A DNA stretch of 64,000 nucleotides from Streptomyces sp. ISL-94 (GCF_018614075.1 NZ_JAGGOZ010000009.1:33028-97027); one strand, 5' to 3'; shown: positions 16,128-25,198, counted from the stretch's first letter. Numbers and translations are program-made. Notes: generated from the sequence alone by a model not told the origin.

Positions 16128-17624
16128 CTAGAACTTCGCGTCGCGGCCCCGCCGGCCGAGCCGGCTGTGGCTGCGTCCGTACAGGAAGTACACGAAGAGG
16201 CCGATCACCATCCAGATCCCGAAGCGCAGCCAGGTCTCGGCCGGCAGGTTCAGCATCAGCCAGACCGAGGTGGCGATCGACAGGATCGGGACCAGCGGCA
16301 CCCACGGGGTCCGGAACGACCGGTGCAGGTCGGGTCGGCTGCGGCGCAGGATGATCACGCCGAGCGCCACGACCACGAACGCGAACAGCGTGCCGATGTT
16401 CACCAGGGTCGCGAGCTCGTTGATGCTGGTGAACCCGGCGACGATCGCGATGACGACGCCGAGCAGGATCGTCGGCCGGTACGGGGTGCGGAACTTCGGG
16501 TGGGTCCGCGAGAAGAAGCGCGGCAGCAGGCCGTCGCGGCTCATCGCGAAGAACACGCGGGTCTGGCCCAGCAGCAGGATCATGCACACCGTGGTGAGGC
16601 CCACGGCGGCGCCGAAGCTGATGATGCCGCCGTACACGGGATGTCCGGCGGACTTGAAGGCGTCGGCCAGCGGGGCGCTCACCGACAGCTGGCTGTAGTG
16701 CTGCATGCCGGTGACCACGAGCGAGACCGCCACGTAGAGCACGGTGCAGATCAGCAGCGAGCCGATGATGCCGCGCGGCATGTCCTTCTGGGGCAGCTTG
16801 GTCTCCTCGGCCGCCGTGGCCACGACGTCGAAGCCGATGAAGGCGAAGAAGACGACGGACGCGGCGGTGAAGATGCCCATGACGCCGAAGTTCGTGGGCT
16901 CGTAGCCGAAGATCAGCTGCACCAGTGGCGCGTCGAGGCCCGAACCGCCCTCCTGCGTCACCGCCTTGGGGATGAACGGCTTGTAGTTGCTGCCCTTGAT
17001 GAAGAAGAGGCCGGCGATGATCACGATGAGCACCACCGTGACCTTGATCGCGACGACGATGGCGGTGATCCGCGCGGACAGCTTCACGCCGACCACCAGG
17101 ATCGCGGTCAGCACCAGGACGAGCACGAAGGCCAGCAGGTCGAAGGCGCCGCCCGGCACGTCGGGCCCCTGGAGGGACGCGGGCAGCTGGATGCCCGCGT
17201 TGTCCATGAGGGAGCGGACGTACCCGGACCAGCCGACGGCGACCACCGCGGTGCCCAGGGCGAATTCCAGGACCAGGTCCCAGCCGATGATCCAGGCCGG
17301 CAGCTCGCCGATCGAGGCGTAGGAGAAGGTGTAGGCCGAACCGGCGACCGGGACGGTCGAGGCGAACTCGGCGTAGCAGAGCGCGGCGAGGGCACACACG
17401 ACACCGGCGGCCACGAAGGCCAGCGCGGTGGCGGGGCCCGCGGTTTCCTTGGCCACCTTGCCGGTGAGGACGAAAATGCCGGTACCGATGATCACGCCGA
17501 CGCCGAAGACGGTCAGGTCCCAGGCGGAGAGCGACTTGCGGAGCTGGTGTTCCGGCTCCTCGGTGTCCCGGATGGACTGTTCGACCGACTTGGTGCGGAA
17601 GGGACTGTTCAGATCCGTACTCAC
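16128..17624 (-). CDS. APC-family amino acid permease (cationic amino acid transporter type)
   Basis: 498-residue membrane protein with about 12-13 hydrophobic segments. The first helix has the APC signature VGVIIGTGIFVLTG. Later blocks are AEFASTVPVAGSAYTFSYA, the amphipathic FFAFIGFDVVATAAEE of helix 6, and RVFFAMSRDGLLPRFF. This layout is that of the YfnA/CAT-like group, which takes up basic or branched amino acids by proton symport. The GTG at 17624 is preferred over an upstream in-frame ATG at 17642 because GGAGG lies 7 bases before it. It is convergent with the LCP gene. A strong hairpin 35 bases upstream of the start is more likely the dxs terminator than a leader element. Confidence 0.88.
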   Translation of the reverse strand: MSTDLNSPFRTKSVEQSIRDTEEPEHQLRKSLSAWDLTVFGVGVIIGTGIFVLTGKVAKETAGPATALAFVAAGVVCALAALCYAEFASTVPVAGSAYTFSYASIGELPAWIIGWDLVLEFALGTAVVAVGWSGYVRSLMDNAGIQLPASLQGPDVPGGAFDLLAFVLVLVLTAILVVGVKLSARITAIVVAIKVTVVLIVIIAGLFFIKGSNYKPFIPKAVTQEGGSGLDAPLVQLIFGYEPTNFGVMGIFTAASVVFFAFIGFDVVATAAEETKLPQKDMPRGIIGSLLICTVLYVAVSLVVTGMQHYSQLSVSAPLADAFKSAGHPVYGGIISFGAAVGLTTVCMILLLGQTRVFFAMSRDGLLPRFFSRTHPKFRTPYRPTILLGVVIAIVAGFTSINELATLVNIGTLFAFVVVALGVIILRRSRPDLHRSFRTPWVPLVPILSIATSVWLMLNLPAETWLRFGIWMVIGLFVYFLYGRSHSRLGRRGRDAKF

Positions 17625-17658
17625 CAACGCACCTCCGAACACGGCGACGCACGAGAAA

Positions 17659-17699
17659 GGGCCGGGAGGCCCACCCTCCTCAGGGTGATCTCCCGGCCC
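17659..17699 (-). terminator. Two-part hairpin, probable dxs terminator
   Basis: The outer stem GGGCCGGGAG/CTCCCGGCCC (10 bases) encloses an inner stem CACCCT/AGGGTG with a CCTC loop. It lies downstream of dxs and is separated from the dxs stop by the MITE-like element. Confidence 0.65.
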
Positions 17700-17742
17700 G
17701 TGACGTGCAACCGCGCGGCGGCCCAGTGGCCCCGTACCCGTC

Positions 17743-17915
17743 CTAGTCCCGGACTTCGCAGGTCACCCGATCGTGAAGATCAACCGGTCGCGATCGGTCG
17801 CCATCGGATAGTTGACGCCGTGCGGTCTGTCACGGCTGGGCCAACGCGGCCGAGATCGGCCAACGATCTTGAGTTGAGGCGTTCCTAACGGGTGACCTGC
17901 GAAGTACGGGCCTAG
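17743..17915. mobile_element. MITE-like non-coding element at the dxs stop codon
   Basis: A 173-base element bounded by 26-base terminal inverted repeats with two mismatches. The inner 16 bases, ACTTCGCAGGTCACCC, are perfect. Each end begins with CTAG. TA duplication within CTAG is a habit of IS630/Tc1-type elements, and CTAG or YTAR targets are also used by IS5-type elements, so the parent family is open. The interior (about 120 bases) has no plausible coding frame. The right-hand CTAG supplies the TAG stop of dxs, so the insertion leaves the enzyme unchanged but pushes the terminator away. Confidence 0.65.
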
Positions 17916-19861
17916 TCGAGGGTGGCGGCCGCCTCGCTGTCGTAGCGCCCGTCCAGCTTGGCCACCAGGCCGGTGACCTGCCGGGCGATGTCCGGGGCGG
18001 TCAGGCCGATCTCGGCCATGACCTCCTTGCGGGTGGCGTGGTCGAGGAAGCGCTGCGGAATGCCGAAGTCGCGCAGCGGCACGTCCACGCCCGCGTCGCG
18101 CAGCGCCTGCGCGACGGCCGAGCCCACACCGCCGGCGCGGCTGTTGTCCTCGACGGTGACGACGACCCGGTGCCGGTCCGCGAGCGGGGCCAGCGCCTCG
18201 TCCACCGGCTTGACCCATCGGGGGTCGACGACGGTCGTGGAGATGCCCTGCTTGTCGAGCAGGTCGGCGATCTCCAGGCACATCGGGGCGAGTGCGCCGA
18301 CCGAGACGAGCAGTACGTCCGTGGAGGCACCTCCCAGGCCCGAAGGGCCGAGGGGGAGGGTGACTTCGGGGGCCGGGGTGCGCAGCACGTCCATGCCGCC
18401 GATCCGGCCGACGGCCGGGACGGCCGGGCCGACGACGCCCTTGGAGAAGCGCACCACGGTCGGCGCGTCCTTGACGAGGACGGCCTCGTTCAGCTGCGCG
18501 CGCAGCTGCTCGGCGTCGCGCGGGGCGGCGAGGCGCAGGCCCGGGACGACCTGGAGGATGGACATGTCCCACATGCCGTTGTGGGAGGCGCCGTCGGTGC
18601 CGGTGACACCGGCCCGGTCCAGGACGAAGGTGACTCCGCACTTGTGCAGGGCGACGTCCATCAGGACCTGGTCGAAGGCGCGGTTGAGGAAGGTGGCGTA
18701 CACCGCGAAGACCGGGTGGGCGCCGCCGGTCGCCAGGCCCGCCGCCGAAGTGGCGCCGTGCTGCTCGGCGATGCCCACGTCGAAGATGCGGTCGGGATAG
18801 GCGTCCGCGAACTTCTTCAGGCCGACCGGCTGGAGCATGGCCGCGGTGATCGCGACGATGTCCTTGCGCTCCCTGCCCAGCTTGACCATCTCGTCGGCGA
18901 AGACGGAGGTCCAGCTGGCGGCGTCGGTGGAGACCGGCAGGCCGGTGTCCGGGTGGATGACGCCGACCGCGTGGAAGCGGTCGGCCTCGTCCTGGACGGC
19001 CGGCTCGTAGCCCCGGCCCTTTTGGGTGAGGCAGTGCACGATGACCGGGCCGCTGAAGCGCTTGGCGCGCTGGAGCGCCGACTCCAGGGCCTCGATGTCG
19101 TGGCCGTCGATGGGGCCGATGTACTTCAGGCCCAGGTCCTCGAACATGCCCTGCGGCGCGATGAAGTCCTTGAGGCCCTTCTTGGCCCCGTGCAGGGTCT
19201 CGTAGAGCGGCTTCCCGACGACCGGGGTGCGCTCCAGAAGGTCCTTGCCGCGGGCCAGGAAGCGCTCGTAGCCGTCCGTGGTGCGCAGGGTGGCCAGGTG
19301 GTTGGCGAGGCCGCCGATGGTGGGACCGTAGGAGCGCTCGTTGTCGTTGACGACGATGACCAGGGGGCGGTCCTTGGCGGCGGCGATGTTGTTCAGCGCC
19401 TCCCAGGCCATGCCGCCGGTCAGCGCGCCGTCGCCGATGACGGCGGCGACGTGGTGGTCCTCGCGGCCGAGCACCTCGTTGGCCTTGGCGATGCCGTCGG
19501 CCCAGCCGAGCACGGTGGAGGCGTGCGAGTTCTCGATCACGTCGTGGTCGGACTCGGCGCGCGAGGGGTAGCCGGACAGGCCGCCCTTGGAGCGCAGGTT
19601 GCCGAAGTCCTGGCGGCCCGTGAGCAGCTTGTGGACGTAGGCCTGGTGGCCGGTGTCGAAGAGGACCTTGTCCTTGGGCGAGTCGAAGACCCGGTGCAGG
19701 GCGATCGTCAGCTCGACCACACCGAGGTTGGGGCCGAGGTGCCCGCCGGTCTTGGAGACGGCGTCGACGAGGAACGACCTGATCTCCGCGGCGAGCTGGT
19801 TGAGCTCCTCCTGGCTGAGCCGGTCCAGATCGCGCGGTCCCTTGATGCGGGTCAGCAGCAC
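17912..19861 (-). CDS. dxs: 1-deoxy-D-xylulose-5-phosphate synthase
   Basis: 649-residue thiamine-diphosphate enzyme. It condenses pyruvate with glyceraldehyde 3-phosphate to form DXP, the entry to the MEP isoprenoid pathway and to thiamine and pyridoxal. The TPP/Mg motif [16 protein letters not shown] lies near residue 150. The N-terminal [20 protein letters not shown] is standard. The catalytic Glu region is DVGIAEQH, and the C-terminal transketolase domain has [18 protein letters not shown]. The GTG at 19861 has GGAGG 6 bases upstream. The stop TAG lies in the border of an inserted repeat element. Length and motifs are complete, so it should be functional. Confidence 0.97.
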   Translation of the reverse strand: MLLTRIKGPRDLDRLSQEELNQLAAEIRSFLVDAVSKTGGHLGPNLGVVELTIALHRVFDSPKDKVLFDTGHQAYVHKLLTGRQDFGNLRSKGGLSGYPSRAESDHDVIENSHASTVLGWADGIAKANEVLGREDHHVAAVIGDGALTGGMAWEALNNIAAAKDRPLVIVVNDNERSYGPTIGGLANHLATLRTTDGYERFLARGKDLLERTPVVGKPLYETLHGAKKGLKDFIAPQGMFEDLGLKYIGPIDGHDIEALESALQRAKRFSGPVIVHCLTQKGRGYEPAVQDEADRFHAVGVIHPDTGLPVSTDAASWTSVFADEMVKLGRERKDIVAITAAMLQPVGLKKFADAYPDRIFDVGIAEQHGATSAAGLATGGAHPVFAVYATFLNRAFDQVLMDVALHKCGVTFVLDRAGVTGTDGASHNGMWDMSILQVVPGLRLAAPRDAEQLRAQLNEAVLVKDAPTVVRFSKGVVGPAVPAVGRIGGMDVLRTPAPEVTLPLGPSGLGGASTDVLLVSVGALAPMCLEIADLLDKQGISTTVVDPRWVKPVDEALAPLADRHRVVVTVEDNSRAGGVGSAVAQALRDAGVDVPLRDFGIPQRFLDHATRKEVMAEIGLTAPDIARQVTGLVAKLDGRYDSEAAATLD

Positions 19862-19958
19862 CCGTGCCTCCTTGCAGTTGCTGGCTGGTCTGTCGAGTCT
19901 AATGTTCCGCTCGCGGGACCGGTCATCCGGCTGCCCGGGTGAGCCACACCTTTGTCAT

Positions 19959-20035
19959 ACATGTACGCACCATTGCGCGATCACACATCACATAAGGGCG
20001 CAAACCCGCACAGCCGTGCGCACACATGTACGCAC
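19959..20035. repeat. Pair of ACATGTACGCAC direct repeats upstream of dxs
   Basis: The 12-base word ACATGTACGCAC occurs at 19959-19970 and 20024-20035, with 53 bases between copies. Each contains the palindrome GTACATGT-like core ACATGT. They lie 98-174 bases upstream of the dxs start and could be a paired operator. Confidence 0.35.
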
Positions 20036-20038
20036 GGA

Positions 20039-20069
20039 TGCCCGGCGCCACACGGAGTGGCACCGGGCA
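20039..20069 (-). terminator. Terminator after the sugar-permease gene
   Basis: A 12-base stem with one mismatch (TGCCCGGCGCCA against TGGCACCGGGCA) and a 7-base loop, 42 bases after the permease stop. Its right arm ends the xylFGH unit. Confidence 0.75.
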
Positions 20070-20110
20070 CTGTGACCTGTCTTACCGCCGGAAGCGCCTC
20101 CGGACGCGCG

Positions 20111-21421
20111 TCAGGCGCGTCCGGCCGTCTTCTGGGTCTTGCGCGTGATCGAGTCGATCACCACGGTGGCCAGCAGCACGGCTCCCGTGATCATGTACTG
20201 GATCGGCGTCGCGATTCCCTCCAGGGCCAGACCGTACTGGATCGAGGTGATGACCATGACGCCGAGGAGGGCGTTCCAGGTCCGGCCCCGGCCGCCGAAG
20301 AGGCTGGTGCCGCCGATGACGGCCGCCGCGATGACGTTCATCAGCAGGTCGCCGGCGCCGGCGCTCTGGTTGGCCGCCGCGATCTTGGAGGCCCAGAAGA
20401 GCCCGCCGATGGCGGCGAAGGTGCCGGCGATCGCGAAGACCGTGATCCGGACCCGGTTGACGTTGATGCCGGCGCGGCGGGAGGCCTCGACGCTGCCGCC
20501 GAGCGCGAAGACCTGGCGGCCGAAGGAGGTGCGGCGCAGGACGAAGTCCGTGCCGACCAGGGCCAGCAGGAAGAGCACCACCGCGAGCGGCAGGCCCTTG
20601 TACTGGTTGAACACGATCGCGGGACCGAAGGTGAACAAGGCGAGCAGGCCGGTGCGCAGCAGGATCTCGGCGAGCGGCCGGGAGGGGACCCCGGCGGCCT
20701 CGCGGCGGCGCGCGTCGAAGAAGGTGGCGAGGAAGTACCCGGCCACCGCGACGGCGGCCAGCCCGTAGCCGACGGCCACGTCCGAGAAGAAGTACGTGGT
20801 CAGCTTGCCGACCACACCCTCGGAGTCGAGGTTGACCGTGCCGTTGCTGCCCAGGATCTGCAGCATCGCGCCGGACCAGAACAGCAGGCCCGACAGGGTG
20901 ACGGCGAAGGCGGGGGCGCCGATCCGGGCGAAGAAGAAGCCGTGGATGGAGCCGATCAGGGCGCCGCCGACGACGGCGGCGAGGATCGCGAGCCATTCGT
21001 TCACGCCGTGGGTCACGGCGAGGACGGCGACGATCGCACCCGAGACGCCGCTGACGGAGCCGACCGAGAGGTCGATCTCGCCCAGCAGCAGCACGAAGAT
21101 GATGCCGACGGCCATCATGCCGGTGGCGGTCATCGTGATCGCGATGTTGCTGAGGTTCTCCGGGGAGAGGAAGTTCGCGTTCAGGCCCTGGAAGATGCTC
21201 CAGATGATGACCAGGCCGATGACGACCGGGATGGAGCCCAGGTCGCCCGCCTTCATCCGGCGCCCGAACTCGCTCAGGTATCCGGCGAGGCCCTCCTCGC
21301 GTACGAGCAGGCGGGGGTCCACGGCCGGGATGGCGTCGTGCGCGGCGGCCGGGTTGACGACCTTGGTGTGCGCTTCCTCCGGCGTGTGCAGCGGGTCGGC
21401 GGCTTGGTTCTCGGTGCTCAC
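20111..21421 (-). CDS. xylH: Sugar ABC transporter permease XylH-type
   Basis: 436-residue inner-membrane permease of the ribose/xylose (BPD_transp_2) class, with about 10 hydrophobic helices after a 50-residue polar N-terminus. The segment GEIDLSVGSVSGVSGAIVAV and the C-terminal NVIAAAVIGGTSLFGGRGR are family hallmarks. The GTG start at 21421 overlaps the stop of the ATPase gene (GTGA), so the subunits are coupled. The start codon far upstream suggested by the open frame is out of step with the ATPase gene and is rejected. With XylF and XylG it forms a monosaccharide importer, probably for xylose, based on neighbourhood with rok7B7. Confidence 0.88.
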   Translation of the reverse strand: MSTENQAADPLHTPEEAHTKVVNPAAAHDAIPAVDPRLLVREEGLAGYLSEFGRRMKAGDLGSIPVVIGLVIIWSIFQGLNANFLSPENLSNIAITMTATGMMAVGIIFVLLLGEIDLSVGSVSGVSGAIVAVLAVTHGVNEWLAILAAVVGGALIGSIHGFFFARIGAPAFAVTLSGLLFWSGAMLQILGSNGTVNLDSEGVVGKLTTYFFSDVAVGYGLAAVAVAGYFLATFFDARRREAAGVPSRPLAEILLRTGLLALFTFGPAIVFNQYKGLPLAVVLFLLALVGTDFVLRRTSFGRQVFALGGSVEASRRAGINVNRVRITVFAIAGTFAAIGGLFWASKIAAANQSAGAGDLLMNVIAAAVIGGTSLFGGRGRTWNALLGVMVITSIQYGLALEGIATPIQYMITGAVLLATVVIDSITRKTQKTAGRA

Positions 21422-22197
21422 TTGCGAGCCTCCCCGGTGCGGGCCGCCCGGCGGGTCACGGCGTTGTCCGTGGCTCCCGTGATGGCGGAGATGATCTCTT
21501 CCTGCGAGGTGTCGGCGACGTTGAAGACACCGTTGTTGCGGCCCAGCCGCAGAACCGCCACCTTGTCGGCGACGGCCTTCACATCGGCCATGTTGTGGCT
21601 GATGAGGATGACGGCGTGGCCGCGCTCGCGCAGCCGCTCCACCAGGTCGAGGACCTGCGCGGTCTGCTCGACGCCGAGGGCCGCGGTGGGCTCGTCGAGG
21701 ATGACGAGCTGGGGCTCGCCCAGCATGGAGCGGGCGATCGCCACGGTCTGGCGCTGGCCGCCGGAGAGCGAGGCGATGGGGATCCGGACGCTGGGTATCC
21801 GGATGGACAGCGTGGTCAGGAGCTCGCGGGCGCGGCGCTCCATCTCCACCTCGTCCAGGACGCCGCGGCGCTTGAGCTCGCGGCCGAGGAAGAGGTTGCC
21901 GACGACGTCGATGTTGTCGCACAGCGCCAGGTCCTGGTAGACCGTCGCGATGCCCAGGTTCTGGGCGTCATGGGGCTTTCCGATGGAGACCGGACGGCCC
22001 TCCCACTCGATGACGCCGTCATCGATGGGGTGCACGCCGGCGATCGTCTTGACCAGCGTGGACTTGCCGGCGCCGTTGTCGCCCACGAGGGCGACCACCT
22101 CACCGGAGTGGATCTCGAGTTCTACGTCGGTCAGGGCCTGAACGGCGCCGAACCGCTTCGAGACCCCTCGCAACGCCAGCACGGGCGCAGCGGACAC
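21418..22197 (-). CDS. xylG: Sugar ABC transporter ATP-binding protein XylG-type
   Basis: 259-residue single-domain ATPase. Walker A is GDNGAGKST, the signature is LSGGQRQ, Walker B is LVILDEPTAAL, and the switch His is in LISHN. E. coli XylG has two fused nucleotide-binding domains of about 500 residues in total. This protein has one, so it must act as a homodimer. The GTG at 22197 is chosen because GGAG lies 8 bases upstream. An in-frame ATG at 22206 directly touches the GGAG and is less likely. It is separated from xylF by about 170 bases that hold a hairpin, and overlaps xylH. Confidence 0.88.
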   Translation of the reverse strand: MSAAPVLALRGVSKRFGAVQALTDVELEIHSGEVVALVGDNGAGKSTLVKTIAGVHPIDDGVIEWEGRPVSIGKPHDAQNLGIATVYQDLALCDNIDVVGNLFLGRELKRRGVLDEVEMERRARELLTTLSIRIPSVRIPIASLSGGQRQTVAIARSMLGEPQLVILDEPTAALGVEQTAQVLDLVERLRERGHAVILISHNMADVKAVADKVAVLRLGRNNGVFNVADTSQEEIISAITGATDNAVTRRAARTGEARK

Positions 22198-22267
22198 ATG
22201 AACCATCTCCTTCGCCGCCTGACCGGCGGGGATGTCGTGCAAAAGAGCAGGAGCGGGGCGAATGGGG

Positions 22268-22277
22268 GAAACGTTTC
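22268..22277. promoter_or_regulatory. Palindrome GAAACGTTTC before xylG
   Basis: A 10-base perfect palindrome with a central CG, the form of LacI-family half-sites joined at the centre, about 70 bases upstream of xylG. No LacI-type gene is near, so this is a weak call. Confidence 0.25.
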
Positions 22278-22337
22278 TGCCCGGCGCCCCGCGGATGGCG
22301 GGGAAAGAGGGGGCGGGGCGCCGGACAGGCACGGGGG

Positions 22338-22356
22338 CCGCCTCGCGAGGAGGCGG
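22338..22356 (-). terminator. Hairpin between xylF and xylG
   Basis: A stem of CCGCCTC/GAGGCGG with a 5-base loop, flanked by G-rich tracts that can extend it. It lies 10 bases after the xylF stop. Such intercistronic hairpins typically stabilise the binding-protein message or reduce read-through to the transporter genes. Confidence 0.55.
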
Positions 22357-22365
22357 CGGGGGCCG

Positions 22366-23478
22366 CTACTTCAGGCCGACGGTGGCGCAGGCGGCCGCGT
22401 ACTTGTCGGTGCAGATCTCGTCGGCCTTGTAGACGCCGTCCTTGACGACGGTGTCCTTGATGTTGTTCTTGGTGAGCGAGACGACCGGGATCAGCACGGA
22501 GGGCACGCCCTTCGTGGTGGGGCTGTCGACGTTCTGGTTGATGATGTCGTCGATCTTCTCGCCCTTGGCGAGGGCGACGGCCATCTTCGCGGCGGCCTCG
22601 GCCTCGGGGGCGTACGGCTTGTAGACGCTCATGAACTGCTCGCCCGCAACGATCCGCTGCACACCGGCGAGCTCGGCGTCCTGGCCGGTGACCGGGGGCA
22701 GGGGGGAGACGCCGGCCGCCTTGAGGGCGGTGATGATGCCGCCGGCCATGCCGTCGTTGGCGGAGTAGACGCCGATGACCTTGTCCTTGCCGAGCGCGGA
22801 GAGCGCGGCCGCCATGTTGGTGTTGGCGTTCTCCGGCTTCCACTCGACGGTGTCGTACTCCTTGCCGATGTTCACCTTGCCGTCGAGGACGGAGTGCGCA
22901 CCGGACTTGAAGAGCTTGGCGTTCGGGTCGGTGACCGAACCGTTCATCATGACGATCTGGCCGTCCTTGGCCTTGTCGCCCAGCGCCTCCAGCAGGGCCT
23001 TGCCCTGGACCTTGCCGACCTCTTCGTTGTCGAAGGAGGTGTAGGCGTCGATCGGGCCCTCGGCGAGGCGGTCGTAGGCGACGACCGGGATACCGGCGTC
23101 CTTGGCCTTCTTGACCGAGCCGGCGATGGCCTTGGAGTCCACGGCGTCGACGATCAGGACGTTCACCTTGTTGGTGATCATCGTGTCGACCTGGGAGTTC
23201 TGCGTGGTCGCGTCCTGCTTGGCGTTGGCGTAGACGACCTGGCCCTTGCCACCGGTGAGGTCGGCGACCTTCTTCTCGATGAGCGGCTTGTCGAACTTCT
23301 CGTAACGCGCGGTCTGGTTCTCCGGCAGGAGCAGGCCGATCTTGATCGCGTCGCCCGCGGCGGAGCCGGAGGCCTTCGGCTTCTCGCCGGCCTCCTTGGC
23401 GCTGCCACACGCGGCGAGCGAAACGGCCATCGCTCCGGCTGCGACGGCTACAGCGGCTCTACGCATACGAGTGTTCAT
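22366..23478 (-). CDS. xylF: Sugar-binding lipoprotein XylF-type
   Basis: 370-residue periplasmic-binding-protein-like receptor. The N-terminus MNTRMRRAAVAVAAGAMAVS leads to the lipobox LAAC at about residue 24, giving a lipid-anchored protein on the outer membrane face. The mature chain has two Rossmann lobes typical of the class I sugar-binding family (IKIGLLLPENQTARYEKFDK, VNVLIVDAVDSKAI, VIGVYSANDGMAGGIITALK, PPVTGQDAELAGVQRIVAGE). GGGAGG lies 8 bases before the ATG. It leads the xylFGH operon and is followed by a hairpin. The ligand is probably xylose by synteny with rok7B7, but the pocket cannot be read from sequence alone. Confidence 0.9.
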   Translation of the reverse strand: MNTRMRRAAVAVAAGAMAVSLAACGSAKEAGEKPKASGSAAGDAIKIGLLLPENQTARYEKFDKPLIEKKVADLTGGKGQVVYANAKQDATTQNSQVDTMITNKVNVLIVDAVDSKAIAGSVKKAKDAGIPVVAYDRLAEGPIDAYTSFDNEEVGKVQGKALLEALGDKAKDGQIVMMNGSVTDPNAKLFKSGAHSVLDGKVNIGKEYDTVEWKPENANTNMAAALSALGKDKVIGVYSANDGMAGGIITALKAAGVSPLPPVTGQDAELAGVQRIVAGEQFMSVYKPYAPEAEAAAKMAVALAKGEKIDDIINQNVDSPTTKGVPSVLIPVVSLTKNNIKDTVVKDGVYKADEICTDKYAAACATVGLK

Positions 23479-23555
23479 TTCTTGAACCTCCCTGACGAGG
23501 CCGCAACACTGCGGCCGAGGTGGATGTGAGTCAACCCCGGCCGCGTTTTGCCGTC

Positions 23556-23572
23556 AAGGAGTGAATCCTTAA
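23556..23572. promoter_or_regulatory. Candidate ROK-regulator operator upstream of xylF
   Basis: AAGGAGTGAATCCTTAA contains AAGGA-N5-TCCTT. Its GTGAATCCTTAA part recurs with one base deleted upstream of rok7B7 (24907-24917). It lies about 80-95 bases before the xylF start. Confidence 0.45.
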
Positions 23573-23595
23573 CGAGATGACAACGGTGCCATCTG

Positions 23596-24810
23596 TTATC
23601 TACCTGAAGGCAAGACGGCGGGCGTTCGCACTCCACTTCCATGATCTGACAAAAGCGTCGAATCGCCCATCTCGCTGAGTACGAGCGCCAGCGCGCCCAG
23701 CACCTCGGCCCGGCCGCCCAGGGAGCCCGTGAGCACCGACAACTGGCGGGCCGCGCTCGGAATCGCGTACCTCCCCACGGATTCACGGATGGGCGCCAGC
23801 ACCAGTTCACCCGCTTCCGCCAGGGAGCCGCCCAGGACCACCCGGCTCGGGTTCAGGAGGTTGCAGAGGCTGGCCACGCCGCTGCCGATGTGGCGGCCCA
23901 CGTCGGTGATCACCCGGCGGCAGCCCGGGTCCCCGCCGCGGGCCAGTTCGACCACCCGCTCCATCGTCAACTCCGGTCCGTGCGTGCCCTGGAGGAGCGG
24001 CAGGACGTACCGGGCCGCGGCGAAGGTCTCCAGGCAGCCGCGGTTCCCGCAGCGGCAGACCGGGCCGGATTCGTCCAGCGTGATGTGCCCGATCTCGCCC
24101 GCGGTGCCGCCCGGCCCCCGGTAGATCCGGCCGTTTATGACCAGCCCGGCGCCCACGCCGCTGGCCACCTTGATGTACGCGAGGTCCTTTACTCCCCGCC
24201 CGCTCCCCCAAACGAGTTCGCCGAGGGCTCCGAGGTTGGCGTCGTTGTCCACGTAGACCGGCACCCCGAGGCGCTGCGAGAGCTCCTGGCGGGGGTTGAT
24301 CCCCGCCCATCCCGGCAGGATCGCGGTCGAGCCCAGGGTCCCGGACTCCACATCGATCGGGCCCGGGACGCCGAGCCCGACGCCGATGACCTTCTCCAGC
24401 CCCACCCCGATGCCCGCGATCAGCCGCCCGACCAGCGCTTCCGCCCGGTCGAAGCCCTCCGTCCAGGAGGCGTCCACATCCAGCGGCTCGGCCTCCTCGG
24501 CCAGCACCTGGTGGGCGAGGTTCCCGACCGCCACCCGCAGGTGGGTGTGGCCGAAGTCGACACCGATGACGATGCCCGCGTCACCGCTGAGCGAGACGCT
24601 GCGCGCCCGCCGGCCGCCCGCCGAGGTGTCGGTGACCTCGACGGTCCCGCTCTCCTTGAGCTCGCGGACGATGTTGGAGACCGTGGCCGCCGACAGTCCG
24701 GTGGTGCGGGCGATCTCCGCCTGGGTCAGCGAACCCGCGAGGCGCACCGCCCGCACGACCCGTTCGAGATTCGCGCGATGCAGCGAGGACTGCGATCCGG
24801 GAGTCTGCAC
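23596..24810 (-). CDS. rok7B7: ROK-family transcriptional regulator Rok7B7
   Basis: 404 residues. The winged helix at about 15-65 (LTQAEIARTTGLSAATVSNIVRELK, split here as LTQAEIARTTGL and SAATVSNIVREL) precedes a sugar-kinase-like ROK domain. The domain has VIGVDFGHTHLRVAVG, YVDNDANLGALGE, the glycine-rich RGPGGTAGEIGH and the zinc cluster CRCGNRGCLE. Such proteins bind sugars and repress or activate nearby uptake genes. In S. coelicolor the protein at this locus is known to affect xylose transport and antibiotic production. The GTG start at 24810 has a GGAG-like site about 14 bases upstream, at the distant end of the usual range. It faces the same way as xylFGH. Confidence 0.88.
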   Translation of the reverse strand: MQTPGSQSSLHRANLERVVRAVRLAGSLTQAEIARTTGLSAATVSNIVRELKESGTVEVTDTSAGGRRARSVSLSGDAGIVIGVDFGHTHLRVAVGNLAHQVLAEEAEPLDVDASWTEGFDRAEALVGRLIAGIGVGLEKVIGVGLGVPGPIDVESGTLGSTAILPGWAGINPRQELSQRLGVPVYVDNDANLGALGELVWGSGRGVKDLAYIKVASGVGAGLVINGRIYRGPGGTAGEIGHITLDESGPVCRCGNRGCLETFAAARYVLPLLQGTHGPELTMERVVELARGGDPGCRRVITDVGRHIGSGVASLCNLLNPSRVVLGGSLAEAGELVLAPIRESVGRYAIPSAARQLSVLTGSLGGRAEVLGALALVLSEMGDSTLLSDHGSGVRTPAVLPSGR

Positions 24811-24906
24811 GACTCATCCACTCCTGCCCATAAGCGACGGCAAGCCGTCGCCCCCCGGCCGGGACGTCGCGGCTCGCGCTGCGAGACCCCGGCGTCTCTC
24901 CAACTT

Positions 24907-24917
24907 GTGAACCTTAA
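24907..24917. promoter_or_regulatory. Candidate autoregulatory site upstream of rok7B7
   Basis: GTGAACCTTAA, inside the larger imperfect inverted repeat ACTTGTGAACCTTAAGT (24904-24920), lies 97 bases before the rok7B7 start. It matches the xylF upstream motif GTGAATCCTTAA apart from one base. Confidence 0.4.
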
Positions 24918-25009
24918 GTCGAGCCTTTGCGCATCCACACGTCAAGAGCCTGAGACAGCACGAAACGGCCACTATCGGCCATAAGGGGGAGAGAGCGGTC
25001 GCCGAGATC

Positions 25010-25198
25010 GTGTTCCGGTCGCCGAGGCGCCGATCCTCTGCGGCCTTTCCGGCCTGGCTGATCGGCGTACTGCTCGCCTACCGCACGCTCACCCCGTTCG
25101 TGAAGACCTGGTACATCCGCACGTTCGACACCTGGCTCCAGTCCGTGACCGGCAGGCGGTGCGGAAGGAGTGTGACGCAGCTCTCCGGCAAACAGTGA
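25010..25198 (+). CDS. Possible small membrane protein or gene remnant, 62 residues
   Basis: In the 425-base stretch between rok7B7 and the esterase gene, one GTG-started frame has strongly coding third positions, particularly over residues 13-50. It gives one hydrophobic segment (FPAWLIGVLLAY) followed by RTLTPFVKTWYIRTFDTWL. A GGGGGAGAGAG sequence lies about 14 bases upstream. I do not recognise it. It may be the surviving end of a gene disrupted when the esterase/YafY pair arrived. Nothing else in the stretch looks coding. Confidence 0.3.
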   Translation: MFRSPRRRSSAAFPAWLIGVLLAYRTLTPFVKTWYIRTFDTWLQSVTGRRCGRSVTQLSGKQ

